Of a DNA stretch of 64,000 nucleotides, positions 50,601 to 58,348 are shown in pieces (positions within the stretch are counted from its first letter, which is position 1; each line of letters opens with the position of its first letter). The translations under genes were made by a program, and so were the position numbers. Below the pieces are notes generated by a model. The model had not been told where the DNA came from. It was given only the letters and a program-made list of their open reading frames with translations, and ran no database searches. Source of the stretch: Caldilineaceae bacterium (GTDB lineage: Bacteria; Chloroflexota; Anaerolineae; Caldilineales; Caldilineaceae); NCBI GenBank assembly GCA_020634755.1, contig JACKBC010000021.1, positions 1 to 64,000 on the forward strand. Direction: 5' to 3'.

Positions 50601-53600
50601 TGCACAGGCCACGCGGTTACGGGCCAAAGTCAGGATGGGACGCCCCAATGGATCAAGATGGACCGTGGACGGTGTATCCACATGAGCTGCTGTTTGCTGT
50701 GCTGCGCGCGTCTGTGCTGTACGGATATTGGAAGCAGGCCAACGCCGTTGCCGTTCCTCTGCATAGGTAAGCTTTGTGCGCACATCATACCAAGATGGTA
50801 TATATTCGCTCGTGGCCAGGCGCGGCTCACCCTCAGGGTCAACCAAGAAGCCTTTGACGTGCGCATCATCCCGTGGATTAAATGTGGCCGTGTCGTTGAC
50901 ATCCCAGGTCGTTTGGCTCCATGCGTCAAAATCCACCTTTTCATAGGTGTGGTTTGGATGCAGAGTGGCTACGACGCGCTGAAGCGGATCATAGAAGAGG
51001 ATGGGACCGACCCCGGTCTGGTGGGCAAATTCAAACGCATGACTGGCGCTGAAGAACGGTTCGAATTGGCGGACAGGTTTGCCTTTGTTATTGAAAATGG
51101 TCCAGCCGCTGCCAACCCAACGTGGGTCTGCATTCTCGCCCCCTTCTGCAATTGGTCCCGGTTCGGCCATGACCTTCTTCTGAATTTCACGGCCAAATCC
51201 ATCGGAGTAGCTAAAGCTGATTTGGATCTGCGGATGCGCAGCTTCCAGATCACTCACGTGGGTCTCACGAGCCAACGTGGCGGCATAGACCGGCTGCCAC
51301 TGGTCAGGGTCATCAGGGTGTTCGGTCTGTGTTCTGTGGAAGCGGTGCAGATCATAGACAATGCGGGTGGTGGCATCCGCCAGCAACGCCATTCCTGGTG
51401 GCGGTTCGTCTGAATCGCGCGGCAATCTTGGTCGGTCAAAGAAACGGTCAAGATCATCCCGTTGGTGATTAAACTCATCAAAGCCCAAATCAGGACGAAA
51501 ACCGGCCAGAGAGTCACCCTCACTGTTCTTGCCCATCACTGCCGTACCCACCACCAGGCCCAATGCATCATAGGCTACGGTCGAACGATTGCCGTTGGGG
51601 TCGGTGAGCATGGCGGGCTGCAAGACGCGATAATCGTTCTGCGCCAGAATCTGATTGCCCACTGGATCGGTTGTTTGCGTGACTAACAGCCCATGCTTGT
51701 CATAGGCAATTGTGGAGAAATTGCCAAAGGGATCACTGCTCCTGTGCGGCAGATAGAACTTCGCAGGGTCAAAGGCTTGTCGCCCCGCTGGCACCCACCA
51801 GTAGCCATCTATTCCTGGCTCTTGGTGGTATTGGGCCTCTGTTAGCATATCGTCGGTCACGAACGACGGGGCGCCCTCGTTTTTGACAAAGACGGTCTTT
51901 ATTAGCGCATCACTCAGCGCAACCTGATAGCTTGCATAGGGCAGCGCCAGCGATTCAACTTTGCCCAGTGCAAGCGGGTATCCTTCCAGTGTCGCAGCTT
52001 CCTCGTCGGGGCGGAAGTAGGTGCGGCTCCACTTGAGGAGCCGCTTTTGCAGGGTTGTTGGTTCTTCTTTGAATACCGTATGATAGGGCAAAAATTGCTC
52101 TGGCCTTGCAATCACATCTGCAAAGTCGCCTGGTAAGAAATAGCCTTTGCTCGCTTTTGCTGACGCATTCTCAGTGGCGGGTCCTATGACCCGCTGCTGA
52201 TATAGACTGGTCAAACCATGCACTTCATAAGTGCGGGTCTGCGCGGGAATACCAATGTAGTAATAATCGGGTTCTGCCGTGGGATCACAGGGCGTCGATG
52301 TTGCAGAGCCGTCACTGAGGTTGCACAGTTCCGGGGTATTGATAGAATCGATTTTGGTGTAGATTGCTTGAACCTTGCCCTGTTCCGGCATGTTGGAATC
52401 GGCAGCCCGCCGTGGATAGGCAATCGAGATTTGATCGGTAACATTGCCGAAATGATCGAAGCCCAGCGACATTTCATGCGCAATCCGGGGGTCAGCCGGT
52501 TCGCGTTCATAGTGATAAGTCAACGTTTCAAGTACTCTGGGTTCATACACTGCGTTGGCCAACACCAGCGAGGAACCGACAGGACGCCGCGCCTGGATTT
52601 CCTCAACTTGGTAGCGATGCTCGGTTACGGTGTAAGGGTGCTGCGCTTGCGCAACGTCGTCCTGTGCGTAAACTTCTGTGCGCAGGAGGGAGCCACGCAT
52701 TGCGCGGTGTGCCTCACGGTTGGGTGGCACAATATGGCCATCAAGCACAAAAGCAGCTTTGTCTTGCTGCCAAAACTCATTCTGGTACTGCTGCGCCAAC
52801 GTCTGCTCGTCGTCGAGATAGGCGCCGGTGTGATACCAATTCTTCGTTAACACGGGCGGTGCATGGAAGGCGAGTTCTACGTTATTAAACTGTGTGCCTT
52901 CATCGTGCAAGCCGGCTTTGCTAAAGTCGTCAAATGTTTCCGTATCCAGTTGGTCGACTCTGCCAAAACCGCGGAATTCACGCTCACGGCCATCAAAATA
53001 GCCGTGGTGGTATTCATAGTTCGTCACCAGTTTGGTTTTGCTAACGTGGTCAATCACCTCAACCTTGTCCACCACCTGTACCGGAAAGGGCAATGGCGTG
53101 GCCCAGGGTTTGTTCTCTGCCTTGTCACGCAGCCAATGTTGGGTCGACGTGCCATATTTTATGCGTGTGGTGGCGCCCATGTTGTTGCTCATCTCGGTGA
53201 GCAGCAGCGGTTTGATGCCAGCGCAGAGATCCAGCACCTTGTAATTGTGCTGAAGACGCCGACTGAGATCGGTGCTCCAGAGCAGGCAGGCCGTGCCGTT
53301 GCCAAAAATATCCGTAAATTGCAGATTGGTCGTGTTGTTGAAACGGAGACCTTTGATTGGCTGCGGTGCGCTCCAACCGTTACCGGACTGGTTAAAGAAG
53401 AACTGGATCTCGCCGTCATCCACATAGGCAATGTCAGCGCAGCCAGAGCCATCAATGTCAACCAGGAAGAGGCGCGCCGGGTCAAAAGCATAGCCAAAGT
53501 GCGGCGCGTCATGCATCTGGATTCGTGGGCCATAATAACCGTAGCCCAGGTTGGGCCAATAGGCGACACCGCCGTTGTGGATCTCGACAATGTCGGTCAG

Positions 53601-55547
53601 ACCGTCACCATTCATATCGGCCAGGCGAATGCGGCCCGACGGATCGTTGAAGGAAACATCCGGGTAGCGGTTGATATCATAGCGGCGCGAGCGCACCTCG
53701 GCTTCGGCATAGCCTTTTTCACCCAGGCTGCGATACCAGAGAAAGTGTTCATCATAGGTCAACATGAAATCGGGCAGCCCATCGCCCGTGAGATCGACCT
53801 GGCGCAGATTGGGATCATCCATCACAGTAGGCAGATTGGGGATGGGCCTGAAGGGTTTCCAGGCAGCGTCTCCCGTTGATTCATAAATGCCCTGCTGGAG
53901 GCCATTATTGACGAGCAGATCCACACGCCCGTCGCCCCCCATGTCAGTGAAGCGAAGTCCCGACGCCGACAAGCTGAACCCAGCCGGTATCTGCGCCATG
54001 CTGCGTGGGAGGCTAAACTGTCCGTTCCCCAGATTCTGCCAATAGCGGACTTGTATTGAATCGGCATAGAGAAAATCAGGCAGCCCATTGCCGTGGAGGT
54101 CGACCAACGTAAGATTGGCGCTGCTCAGGCTCATGGCGGGTAGCTGATTGCGCTGACCTTGCAGCGTCTGAATCAGGCGCGTATTCAGGGCAAATTCGGA
54201 ATAACCGAAGGTGATGGGCGGCATGGCGGCGGCTATATAGCCTGGCTTGTCGGCAACCCAACGATAGCCTTTGACGGTCGCTGCTGCTAGTAGCGAGATT
54301 TGCGTGTTTGGATTCTGGCGATAGGTGAACTCAGTCGCCTTCACCAGTGTTGTGGCCGATTTCTCGGCTTCAGCTAGCTCTGGGAAATGATGATACATGA
54401 GGACGCGGTGACAACGACGTAAGGTGCGAACCTCGAAACCGGCGCGATAAGTTGAGAATGGATCGGGGCGTAGATACCAATCGTTGGCGGTCTGCTCAAC
54501 ATAGGTTGGTTCATCACCCGTTTGAGGCGTGATATAGGGTGTGTCTGGATTTTCGGCTATATCTCCGTAGTCAAAAAGAACCTCAAACAGATAATGATGA
54601 TTCTGTCGCTTTGGAATCTTTGTGTCCAATAGCTCAGTGGAGTGCGGGATGTTGCCATAGAGAATTCGCCGAATGTATCGTTGGCTACTATAGTCACGAT
54701 GCTCTTCGCTTTGGCCTAGCCGAGTAACATCGGGTTCTTTCAATTCCTGTGCATACTCGTACTGTATGTGATTCCCTTTGGCGTCAAATGTCTCTTCTAG
54801 TAGCCACTCAAAGATGTGATGTTGTTTATTGGGAGAGGGATCGAGAATGCGAGCCTGTGAAGTACGACCATAAACGCTCGTCACATTCTCTTTGGTAATC
54901 GCTCGCCAGTGCACATCCCCTCCTGTTGGCGATTGCCAGCGCTCGATACGGTCAAAGGTCTCCGTGCGGGGGCGATAGCGCAGAACGCGGTACGTTACGT
55001 CATCGACCGTACGTGATCGTTCGTGCTGTTTCCACTGGCCATCGACATTTTCAAGGAACGGCACCAAATCCTCAGCGCCGGAGAGGACGAAGACATCACA
55101 ATCTGCTGTGTCCAGATCTGTCCCATTTGTTGGCAGATTACAATCGCGGTAGCGGGGCAAGCCCTTTTCGGTCTTGCGCGTCACCCGTGGAATCGAAAGC
55201 TGCCAGCCCAAGCCAAACGGGCCATTACCGTTACCCGTGCTATATTGCAGTGTCAATTGCGGCCCAAAGCCCGCACGCCCCGGCGACGTTGCGATGGGTA
55301 CCGAGAAGTTACCGGTGCCCGTAAAGGGACTAGCGCTGAAGGTCTCCCCAATCGATTGGATGGCGCCACCGCCCTTGGGTAAGGAAAGAACGTCGCCGGC
55401 GCTTTGTGCATAGCCAGGTTCCTTAGCGGTTGTGGTTTTGGCCAGTGCTGTCAAGGGTTCAAACTGTGCTGCCACAACTGTGGCAGCCACCGCACTGGCT
55501 AACTGGCTTGAGTATTGGAGGAATTCGCGACGGGTGATTTCTGACAT
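47646..55547 (-). CDS. TcB-TcC fusion toxin with Tat signal and metzincin-type protease tip
   Basis: The product has 2633 residues. A twin-arginine signal (TRREFLQ, then a hydrophobic stretch) leads. An SpvB-type domain follows (about 45-330: LSLPKGGGAIQSIGETFSASPFTGTGNFSVPI). Next are FG-GAP-like and TcdB middle regions (LTDIVEIHNGGVAYWPNLGYG) and a long RHS/YD-repeat region. The RHS-associated core lies at 2307-2366 (GLYYHGARYYAPWLGRWVSCDPIG). The final 267 residues, after DQNG, hold HEIGHAFGLAH (His2556, Glu2557, His2560, His2566) and a candidate Met-turn (HLMDP, Met2579), a metzincin zinc-protease pattern. In known Tc toxins the BC cocoon encloses and releases such a C-terminal effector. 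GGAG lies just before the ATG. Confidence 0.92.
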   Translation of the reverse strand: MSEITRREFLQYSSQLASAVAATVVAAQFEPLTALAKTTTAKEPGYAQSAGDVLSLPKGGGAIQSIGETFSASPFTGTGNFSVPIATSPGRAGFGPQLTLQYSTGNGNGPFGLGWQLSIPRVTRKTEKGLPRYRDCNLPTNGTDLDTADCDVFVLSGAEDLVPFLENVDGQWKQHERSRTVDDVTYRVLRYRPRTETFDRIERWQSPTGGDVHWRAITKENVTSVYGRTSQARILDPSPNKQHHIFEWLLEETFDAKGNHIQYEYAQELKEPDVTRLGQSEEHRDYSSQRYIRRILYGNIPHSTELLDTKIPKRQNHHYLFEVLFDYGDIAENPDTPYITPQTGDEPTYVEQTANDWYLRPDPFSTYRAGFEVRTLRRCHRVLMYHHFPELAEAEKSATTLVKATEFTYRQNPNTQISLLAAATVKGYRWVADKPGYIAAAMPPITFGYSEFALNTRLIQTLQGQRNQLPAMSLSSANLTLVDLHGNGLPDFLYADSIQVRYWQNLGNGQFSLPRSMAQIPAGFSLSASGLRFTDMGGDGRVDLLVNNGLQQGIYESTGDAAWKPFRPIPNLPTVMDDPNLRQVDLTGDGLPDFMLTYDEHFLWYRSLGEKGYAEAEVRSRRYDINRYPDVSFNDPSGRIRLADMNGDGLTDIVEIHNGGVAYWPNLGYGYYGPRIQMHDAPHFGYAFDPARLFLVDIDGSGCADIAYVDDGEIQFFFNQSGNGWSAPQPIKGLRFNNTTNLQFTDIFGNGTACLLWSTDLSRRLQHNYKVLDLCAGIKPLLLTEMSNNMGATTRIKYGTSTQHWLRDKAENKPWATPLPFPVQVVDKVEVIDHVSKTKLVTNYEYHHGYFDGREREFRGFGRVDQLDTETFDDFSKAGLHDEGTQFNNVELAFHAPPVLTKNWYHTGAYLDDEQTLAQQYQNEFWQQDKAAFVLDGHIVPPNREAHRAMRGSLLRTEVYAQDDVAQAQHPYTVTEHRYQVEEIQARRPVGSSLVLANAVYEPRVLETLTYHYEREPADPRIAHEMSLGFDHFGNVTDQISIAYPRRAADSNMPEQGKVQAIYTKIDSINTPELCNLSDGSATSTPCDPTAEPDYYYIGIPAQTRTYEVHGLTSLYQQRVIGPATENASAKASKGYFLPGDFADVIARPEQFLPYHTVFKEEPTTLQKRLLKWSRTYFRPDEEAATLEGYPLALGKVESLALPYASYQVALSDALIKTVFVKNEGAPSFVTDDMLTEAQYHQEPGIDGYWWVPAGRQAFDPAKFYLPHRSSDPFGNFSTIAYDKHGLLVTQTTDPVGNQILAQNDYRVLQPAMLTDPNGNRSTVAYDALGLVVGTAVMGKNSEGDSLAGFRPDLGFDEFNHQRDDLDRFFDRPRLPRDSDEPPPGMALLADATTRIVYDLHRFHRTQTEHPDDPDQWQPVYAATLARETHVSDLEAAHPQIQISFSYSDGFGREIQKKVMAEPGPIAEGGENADPRWVGSGWTIFNNKGKPVRQFEPFFSASHAFEFAHQTGVGPILFYDPLQRVVATLHPNHTYEKVDFDAWSQTTWDVNDTATFNPRDDAHVKGFLVDPEGEPRLATSEYIPSWYDVRTKLTYAEERQRRWPASNIRTAQTRAAQQTAAHVDTPSTVHLDPLGRPILTLARNRVACADHSLDGKEEEIYTRVELDIEGNQRQVWDDRRLLIEHLPMGEREQRIVMQYYYDMLGNRIHQASMEAGARWMLNDVLGKPLYAWDSRDHIFTTTYDALRRPLGQYVRSTVDESDPRTRNTTNGNGLLVDKIEYGEDIPYAEALNLRTRVYRHFDAAGVVTNAQLDANDTPVAAYDFKGNLLHSTRRLATRYWQIPDWSQDSQPQLESERFEASTRYDALNRPIQSVAPHSSRSDAKRNIIQPVFNEANLLERVDVWLERATEPTALLDAAVDIPSPVGVANINYNAKGQRQQIDYKNGVSTRYEYDPLTFRLTHLRTWRNAAAFPLDCPQPPPAEWPGCQVQNLHYIYDPAGNITHIHDDAQQTIYFRNQRVEPSSNYTYDALYRLICATGREHLGQQANGARKAPTAPDAFNAFHTTLDHPGNGQAMGTYREFYVYDDVGNFLEMEHRGTDPKHPGWARSYNYEQASLLESGKQSNRLSSTKLRNGDSEPYQYDAHGNMVRMPHLGNAPTEPNMYWDYKDQLHRVDLVGGGTAYYVYDASGQRVRKVMENANGDVQDERIYLGGFEIYRQHSGQHAGLIRETLHIMDDKQRIALVETRNEVDDGTDKQLIRYQIGNHLGSASLELNEQAKIISYEEYFPYGSTSYQAVDKEMKAAAKRYRYTSKERDEESGLYYHGARYYAPWLGRWVSCDPIGIFESTNLFVFTLNSPNNRTDQNGQSSAQAVESGLNIKIHNTTEHSIPKDQARQIEEGFEAKFSFLKNTAHIDASLSKTETEKSDSAVDIKVFLVDPESAELPEPVLKAFEHGGYSKTEAIEQFSKFLETTNLHGGMTFLGKVPDDKRPLDEETVYPDVNPEKCIILLPFGRDDSQRISKQGSYMPGPGMLYTESEANENVKQITDKLIQYGTHEIGHAFGLAHHLHRKGSQNVHLMDPDIVNISPEQRKFGASVLVRVWLRQKQKSRLNRGFNEQEFLRNRLQKLLKNRK

Positions 55548-55647
55548 GACGGGCTCCACAATATTTGCTGTTTGCTGGTAACTTTTATATTAGTCGACAA
55601 GATCGCGAAACGTTGATGCTGCTACACAGGCCATCAGTCCCATAACG

Positions 55648-56196
55648 TTAGGGACACTTATTTTGTAGAGGCGCATCATTTCCATACCATTGGCGACAGG
55701 CTTGGTCCGCAAGCAGCGTCTTGGTCGTTAGATTGGTCACTTCTATCCGATCAAGCGCCCAGCCGTTATCCTCATCACCATCATCATAGTTGATTTTGAC
55801 GTAGCGAAAGTCGCCAATATCTTCCACATTGGAAATGATGACGGATTCCCATTCACCGCGTCTAAAATTGCCTGCAACTTTTATTTCTCCTGTAGAACGC
55901 TGGGTTCCAACCAGCGTCACCCGAACCTCTCCATCTGCCGCGGCGTGTCCAGCCGGCACATCCCACGTGCGCAGGCGTATTCTGTAGTCAAATCGGGATG
56001 GTGGCGCCGGCAGCACAGTAATAGAATGGCGCAGGAGTTCATCTCCCGTGCTTAGGCTGATCGTACCCTCAATATCACCATCACGCTGATAAACATAGCT
56101 GCCGTCCAACTGGAAAATTTGGGACTGGCCAGGCTGTAGGGCATTGGGTGAATTTACAGAAAGATAGCGCTCATCAGTGGTTGGGCTTTTGGGCAA
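55648..56196 (-). pseudogene. PLAT-like 3' part of a frameshifted lipoprotein gene
   Basis: The 182-codon frame has no ATG start (it would begin with TTG) and overlaps the end of the 56174-56689 frame. Its second half, AGHAAADGEVRVTLVGTQRSTGEIKV..GWALDRIEVTN, resembles a PLAT/LH2 beta-sandwich; the first part looks like an immunoglobulin-type strand set. Removing one base from the four-T run at 56187-56190 would fuse it in frame with the upstream lipoprotein frame. I therefore treat both as one gene of about 346 residues broken by a one-base shift, whether a real mutation, an assembly error or programmed frameshifting. Confidence 0.6.
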
Positions 56197-56689
56197 GATG
56201 GCTGCCGTTGTCCTGCCAGAACTTTAAGTCATCGATGATGAATTGCAACTGTTCGAGCACGCCGCGTTTGACAAAGTCAGCATTACAGCGAAACTCAACA
56301 CCCGCTTGTGCAACCAGATCTTCCGCCTTGGCATTGGTCAGGTTAATGGCATTGGTCGACAGGTCTTGTACTTGGTTTGCCGTATCGGCCACTAATGCTT
56401 TCGCATCGGCAGAGACCCGACTTTCCATATCCTTTAGCGTATCCTGCAATTGCGACAATTCATTTCGCCACGCGCCGGATTCTGCTTCTATGGCGCGCCT
56501 TGTGGCGTCAATTTCGTTGATAATATCATCGACATTGATAACATCATTGACATTGATAACATTGCCAACACCGGAGCAAGCTAATGATGGACTCAACAAA
56601 ATAAATAGCCCAATAATTACTGGTGCTGCTCGCTTACATTTCTCAATAAAAATACGGATTGCTTGCTTGAAAAAGGCAATATGCTTCAT
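56174..56689 (-). CDS. Lipoprotein-like coiled-coil protein (5' part of the frameshifted gene)
   Basis: The 171-residue frame has a signal peptide ending LLSPSLAC, suggesting lipidation. A short repeat of VINVNDVINVDDIIN follows, then a long helical, probably coiled-coil region (RRAIEAESGAWRNELSQLQDTLKDMESRVSADAKAL). The frame stops shortly after FWQDNGSHLAQ, where the next frame continues with beta-rich sequence. In the complete form it would be an anchored stalk carrying a PLAT-like domain. It lies nine bases after the preceding small gene in the same direction. Partners unknown. Confidence 0.7.
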   Translation of the reverse strand: MKHIAFFKQAIRIFIEKCKRAAPVIIGLFILLSPSLACSGVGNVINVNDVINVDDIINEIDATRRAIEAESGAWRNELSQLQDTLKDMESRVSADAKALVADTANQVQDLSTNAINLTNAKAEDLVAQAGVEFRCNADFVKRGVLEQLQFIIDDLKFWQDNGSHLAQKPNH

Positions 56690-56698
56690 TGGATGCTC

Positions 56699-56980
56699 CT
56701 AGTTAAATGTAAAGTTGCCCTTGGCTCCCCACATCATCGCGCTCCCAACTGCTGCACCATCCCCTAACTCCTGCATCATGCAGTTGAGCCGACTCTCAAC
56801 AATCCGCTGGCTCCCAATGGCGGTGACGGCAGCGGATTTACCGGTCGCAGGGATGCCGGTAAACTCGCTGGCCTGGACGCCGCAGATGGTAAAGCGGGTG
56901 ACGACTTTACCATCTACGGGTACTTGCGCTGTCTTCAATCGTGATATGCAGATTGATAAGAGCACGGTGCAAATAGGCAA
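56699..56980 (-). CDS. Small hypothetical protein
   Basis: The product has 93 residues with a TTG start; GCAAGGTG lies just upstream. The N-terminus is mildly hydrophobic (MPICTVLLSICISRLK) and the rest polar (VTRFTICGVQASEFTGIPATGKSAAVTAIGSQRIVESRLNCMMQEL), ending MMWGAKGNFTFN. No family is recognised. It fits between the 16-base gap after the MA-like protein gene and the nine-base gap before the lipoprotein gene. This spacing supports it as a real member of the run. Composition alone would leave doubt. Confidence 0.45.
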   Translation of the reverse strand: MPICTVLLSICISRLKTAQVPVDGKVVTRFTICGVQASEFTGIPATGKSAAVTAIGSQRIVESRLNCMMQELGDGAAVGSAMMWGAKGNFTFN

Positions 56981-56996
56981 TACACCTTGCTCGCAT

Positions 56997-58076
56997 TCAC
57001 TCGGCTAGAGGGGCATAGGGCGATTCGCTGGGATATTGTTGGGCCAGATAGGCATGCCACTCTTGCTCGAGCTGTTCCACCGGAATTCCATAGACGGTGG
57101 TCACCACGGCGTCCCACTCTGGATAGCGGCTCAAGGCGTCCAGCAGGGGCGGTATGGACGCAAGACCGTAGGTCACCATGGCATATTCAACGAATGTATC
57201 GGCCACCGCATGGATCGATGCGTAATCGGGATACATCCAATCGCCTGGCCCCCGATGCAGCAGCAGAGTACTCACCGAAAGCAGTTGGGCATATTCACGC
57301 TGCTCTAGTTTGTAAGCCGGTAAGGTTGCAACCGATGGGACCGAGTGAGCTTGTTCTACATACGCATAGAGATGGGTTACCACCACACCCCACTCAGGGC
57401 GGATTTGTCTGGTCATTAGCGCCTTGTCTAAGAGCCGCCGCGCCAGCTGGCCATAGAGATTGTTATAAATCTCCTGCGAAACAGATTGCGCATCGCACGC
57501 GAATGGCTCTGCACAGCTCGCCACATTGATGACAATTACGCCCAAATCAGCATAGAAATTGGTATCATCCGTGCTATCGCCCAGCAACAGGACATTGACC
57601 TTTTCGCCAAGCGGGTCGACCGGCAAATCAAGGTCGGCGCTGAGCTGGCCAAAGGCGGTGTCCAGCTGGGCGGCAATCTCATTGACAATCGCAATCTGTG
57701 TGGGTTCGACGACAAAGCGCAGATAGTCCGTATTGACCACATTGTGCACAAGGGGCGACCGCTGGCTGGTAAGAGAGGCCGAAGCTGCGGCTGTTTCCTG
57801 TGCCAATGCTAAATGCGCAAGCTCTTCCTCCAAGGTCTGCACCTGGTTCTCCAGTGCCGCGATCTGTGTTGTATCCTTTTGCCAGAGCACCGTGCCCACC
57901 AATGCGACCATGATCACAAGGATGAGGAAGAGTTCGTAAAAGGTCTTGATAGTGGCGGAGGATGACGTGGCGCGCTCCGACATACCAACGGACTCGCTAT
58001 GGGTGGCCACAAAGGCTTGCCATGCGGCCTCATCTTCCGGGTCGCCGTCAAAGAAATAGAATGTATTGGTCGCCAT
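56997..58076 (-). CDS. Membrane-anchored protein with degenerate peptidase-MA-like domain
   Basis: The product has 359 residues. A cytosolic N-terminus (FYFFDGDPEDEAAWQAFVATH) is followed by one membrane span (44-64, FLILVIMVALVGTVLW), a short coiled coil (ALENQVQTLEEELAHLALAQ) and an outside domain. The C-terminus (TFVEYAMVTYGLASIPPLLDALSRYPEWDAVVTTVYGIPVEQLEQEW) matches the end of peptidase-MA-like domains. The HExxH zinc motif expected upstream is missing, so it is probably not an active protease. GAAGGAGG precedes the ATG. It heads the small run 58076 to 55648. Confidence 0.72.
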   Translation of the reverse strand: MATNTFYFFDGDPEDEAAWQAFVATHSESVGMSERATSSSATIKTFYELFLILVIMVALVGTVLWQKDTTQIAALENQVQTLEEELAHLALAQETAAASASLTSQRSPLVHNVVNTDYLRFVVEPTQIAIVNEIAAQLDTAFGQLSADLDLPVDPLGEKVNVLLLGDSTDDTNFYADLGVIVINVASCAEPFACDAQSVSQEIYNNLYGQLARRLLDKALMTRQIRPEWGVVVTHLYAYVEQAHSVPSVATLPAYKLEQREYAQLLSVSTLLLHRGPGDWMYPDYASIHAVADTFVEYAMVTYGLASIPPLLDALSRYPEWDAVVTTVYGIPVEQLEQEWHAYLAQQYPSESPYAPLAE

Positions 58077-58125
58077 CGTTCTTTCCTCCTTCGATCCACT
58101 ACCGTATTATGAAACTGCGGCTATA

Positions 58126-58214
58126 CTCAGTAGATCTCAAGCGCAAGCAATAAAATCGGATTTATCCATTGGGGCCGGTTCTACTGTTTGCCAATACCGT
58201 TGCGGGGTACTGAT
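58126..58214. repeat. MITE-like element, TIR family ATCAGTA..GCAAC, copy D
   Basis: This 89-base copy, in the same orientation as copy A, begins CTCAGTAGATCTCAAG and ends CCGTTGCGGGGTACTGAT. The interior shares only short blocks with A. It lies between the SnoaL-type lipoprotein gene and the MA-like protein gene. Confidence 0.6.
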
Positions 58215-58348
58215 CATTGGTGGCGAATACAACAGAGGGCATTCGCCACCAATGGTAGTAGCACGGGGTAGCGTTGACATTGCTTCCTGTGCGGCCTGGT
58301 TTGTCCACCGGGTAACTGTCAGCGCCACCGAATATCGAACATCATGTG

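Noticed and set aside
52863..53879. 338-codon plus-strand frame inside the Tc BC gene
   Set aside because: It is antisense to RHS/FG-GAP coding sequence; no homologous blocks, and the minus frame is continuous over 7.9 kb.
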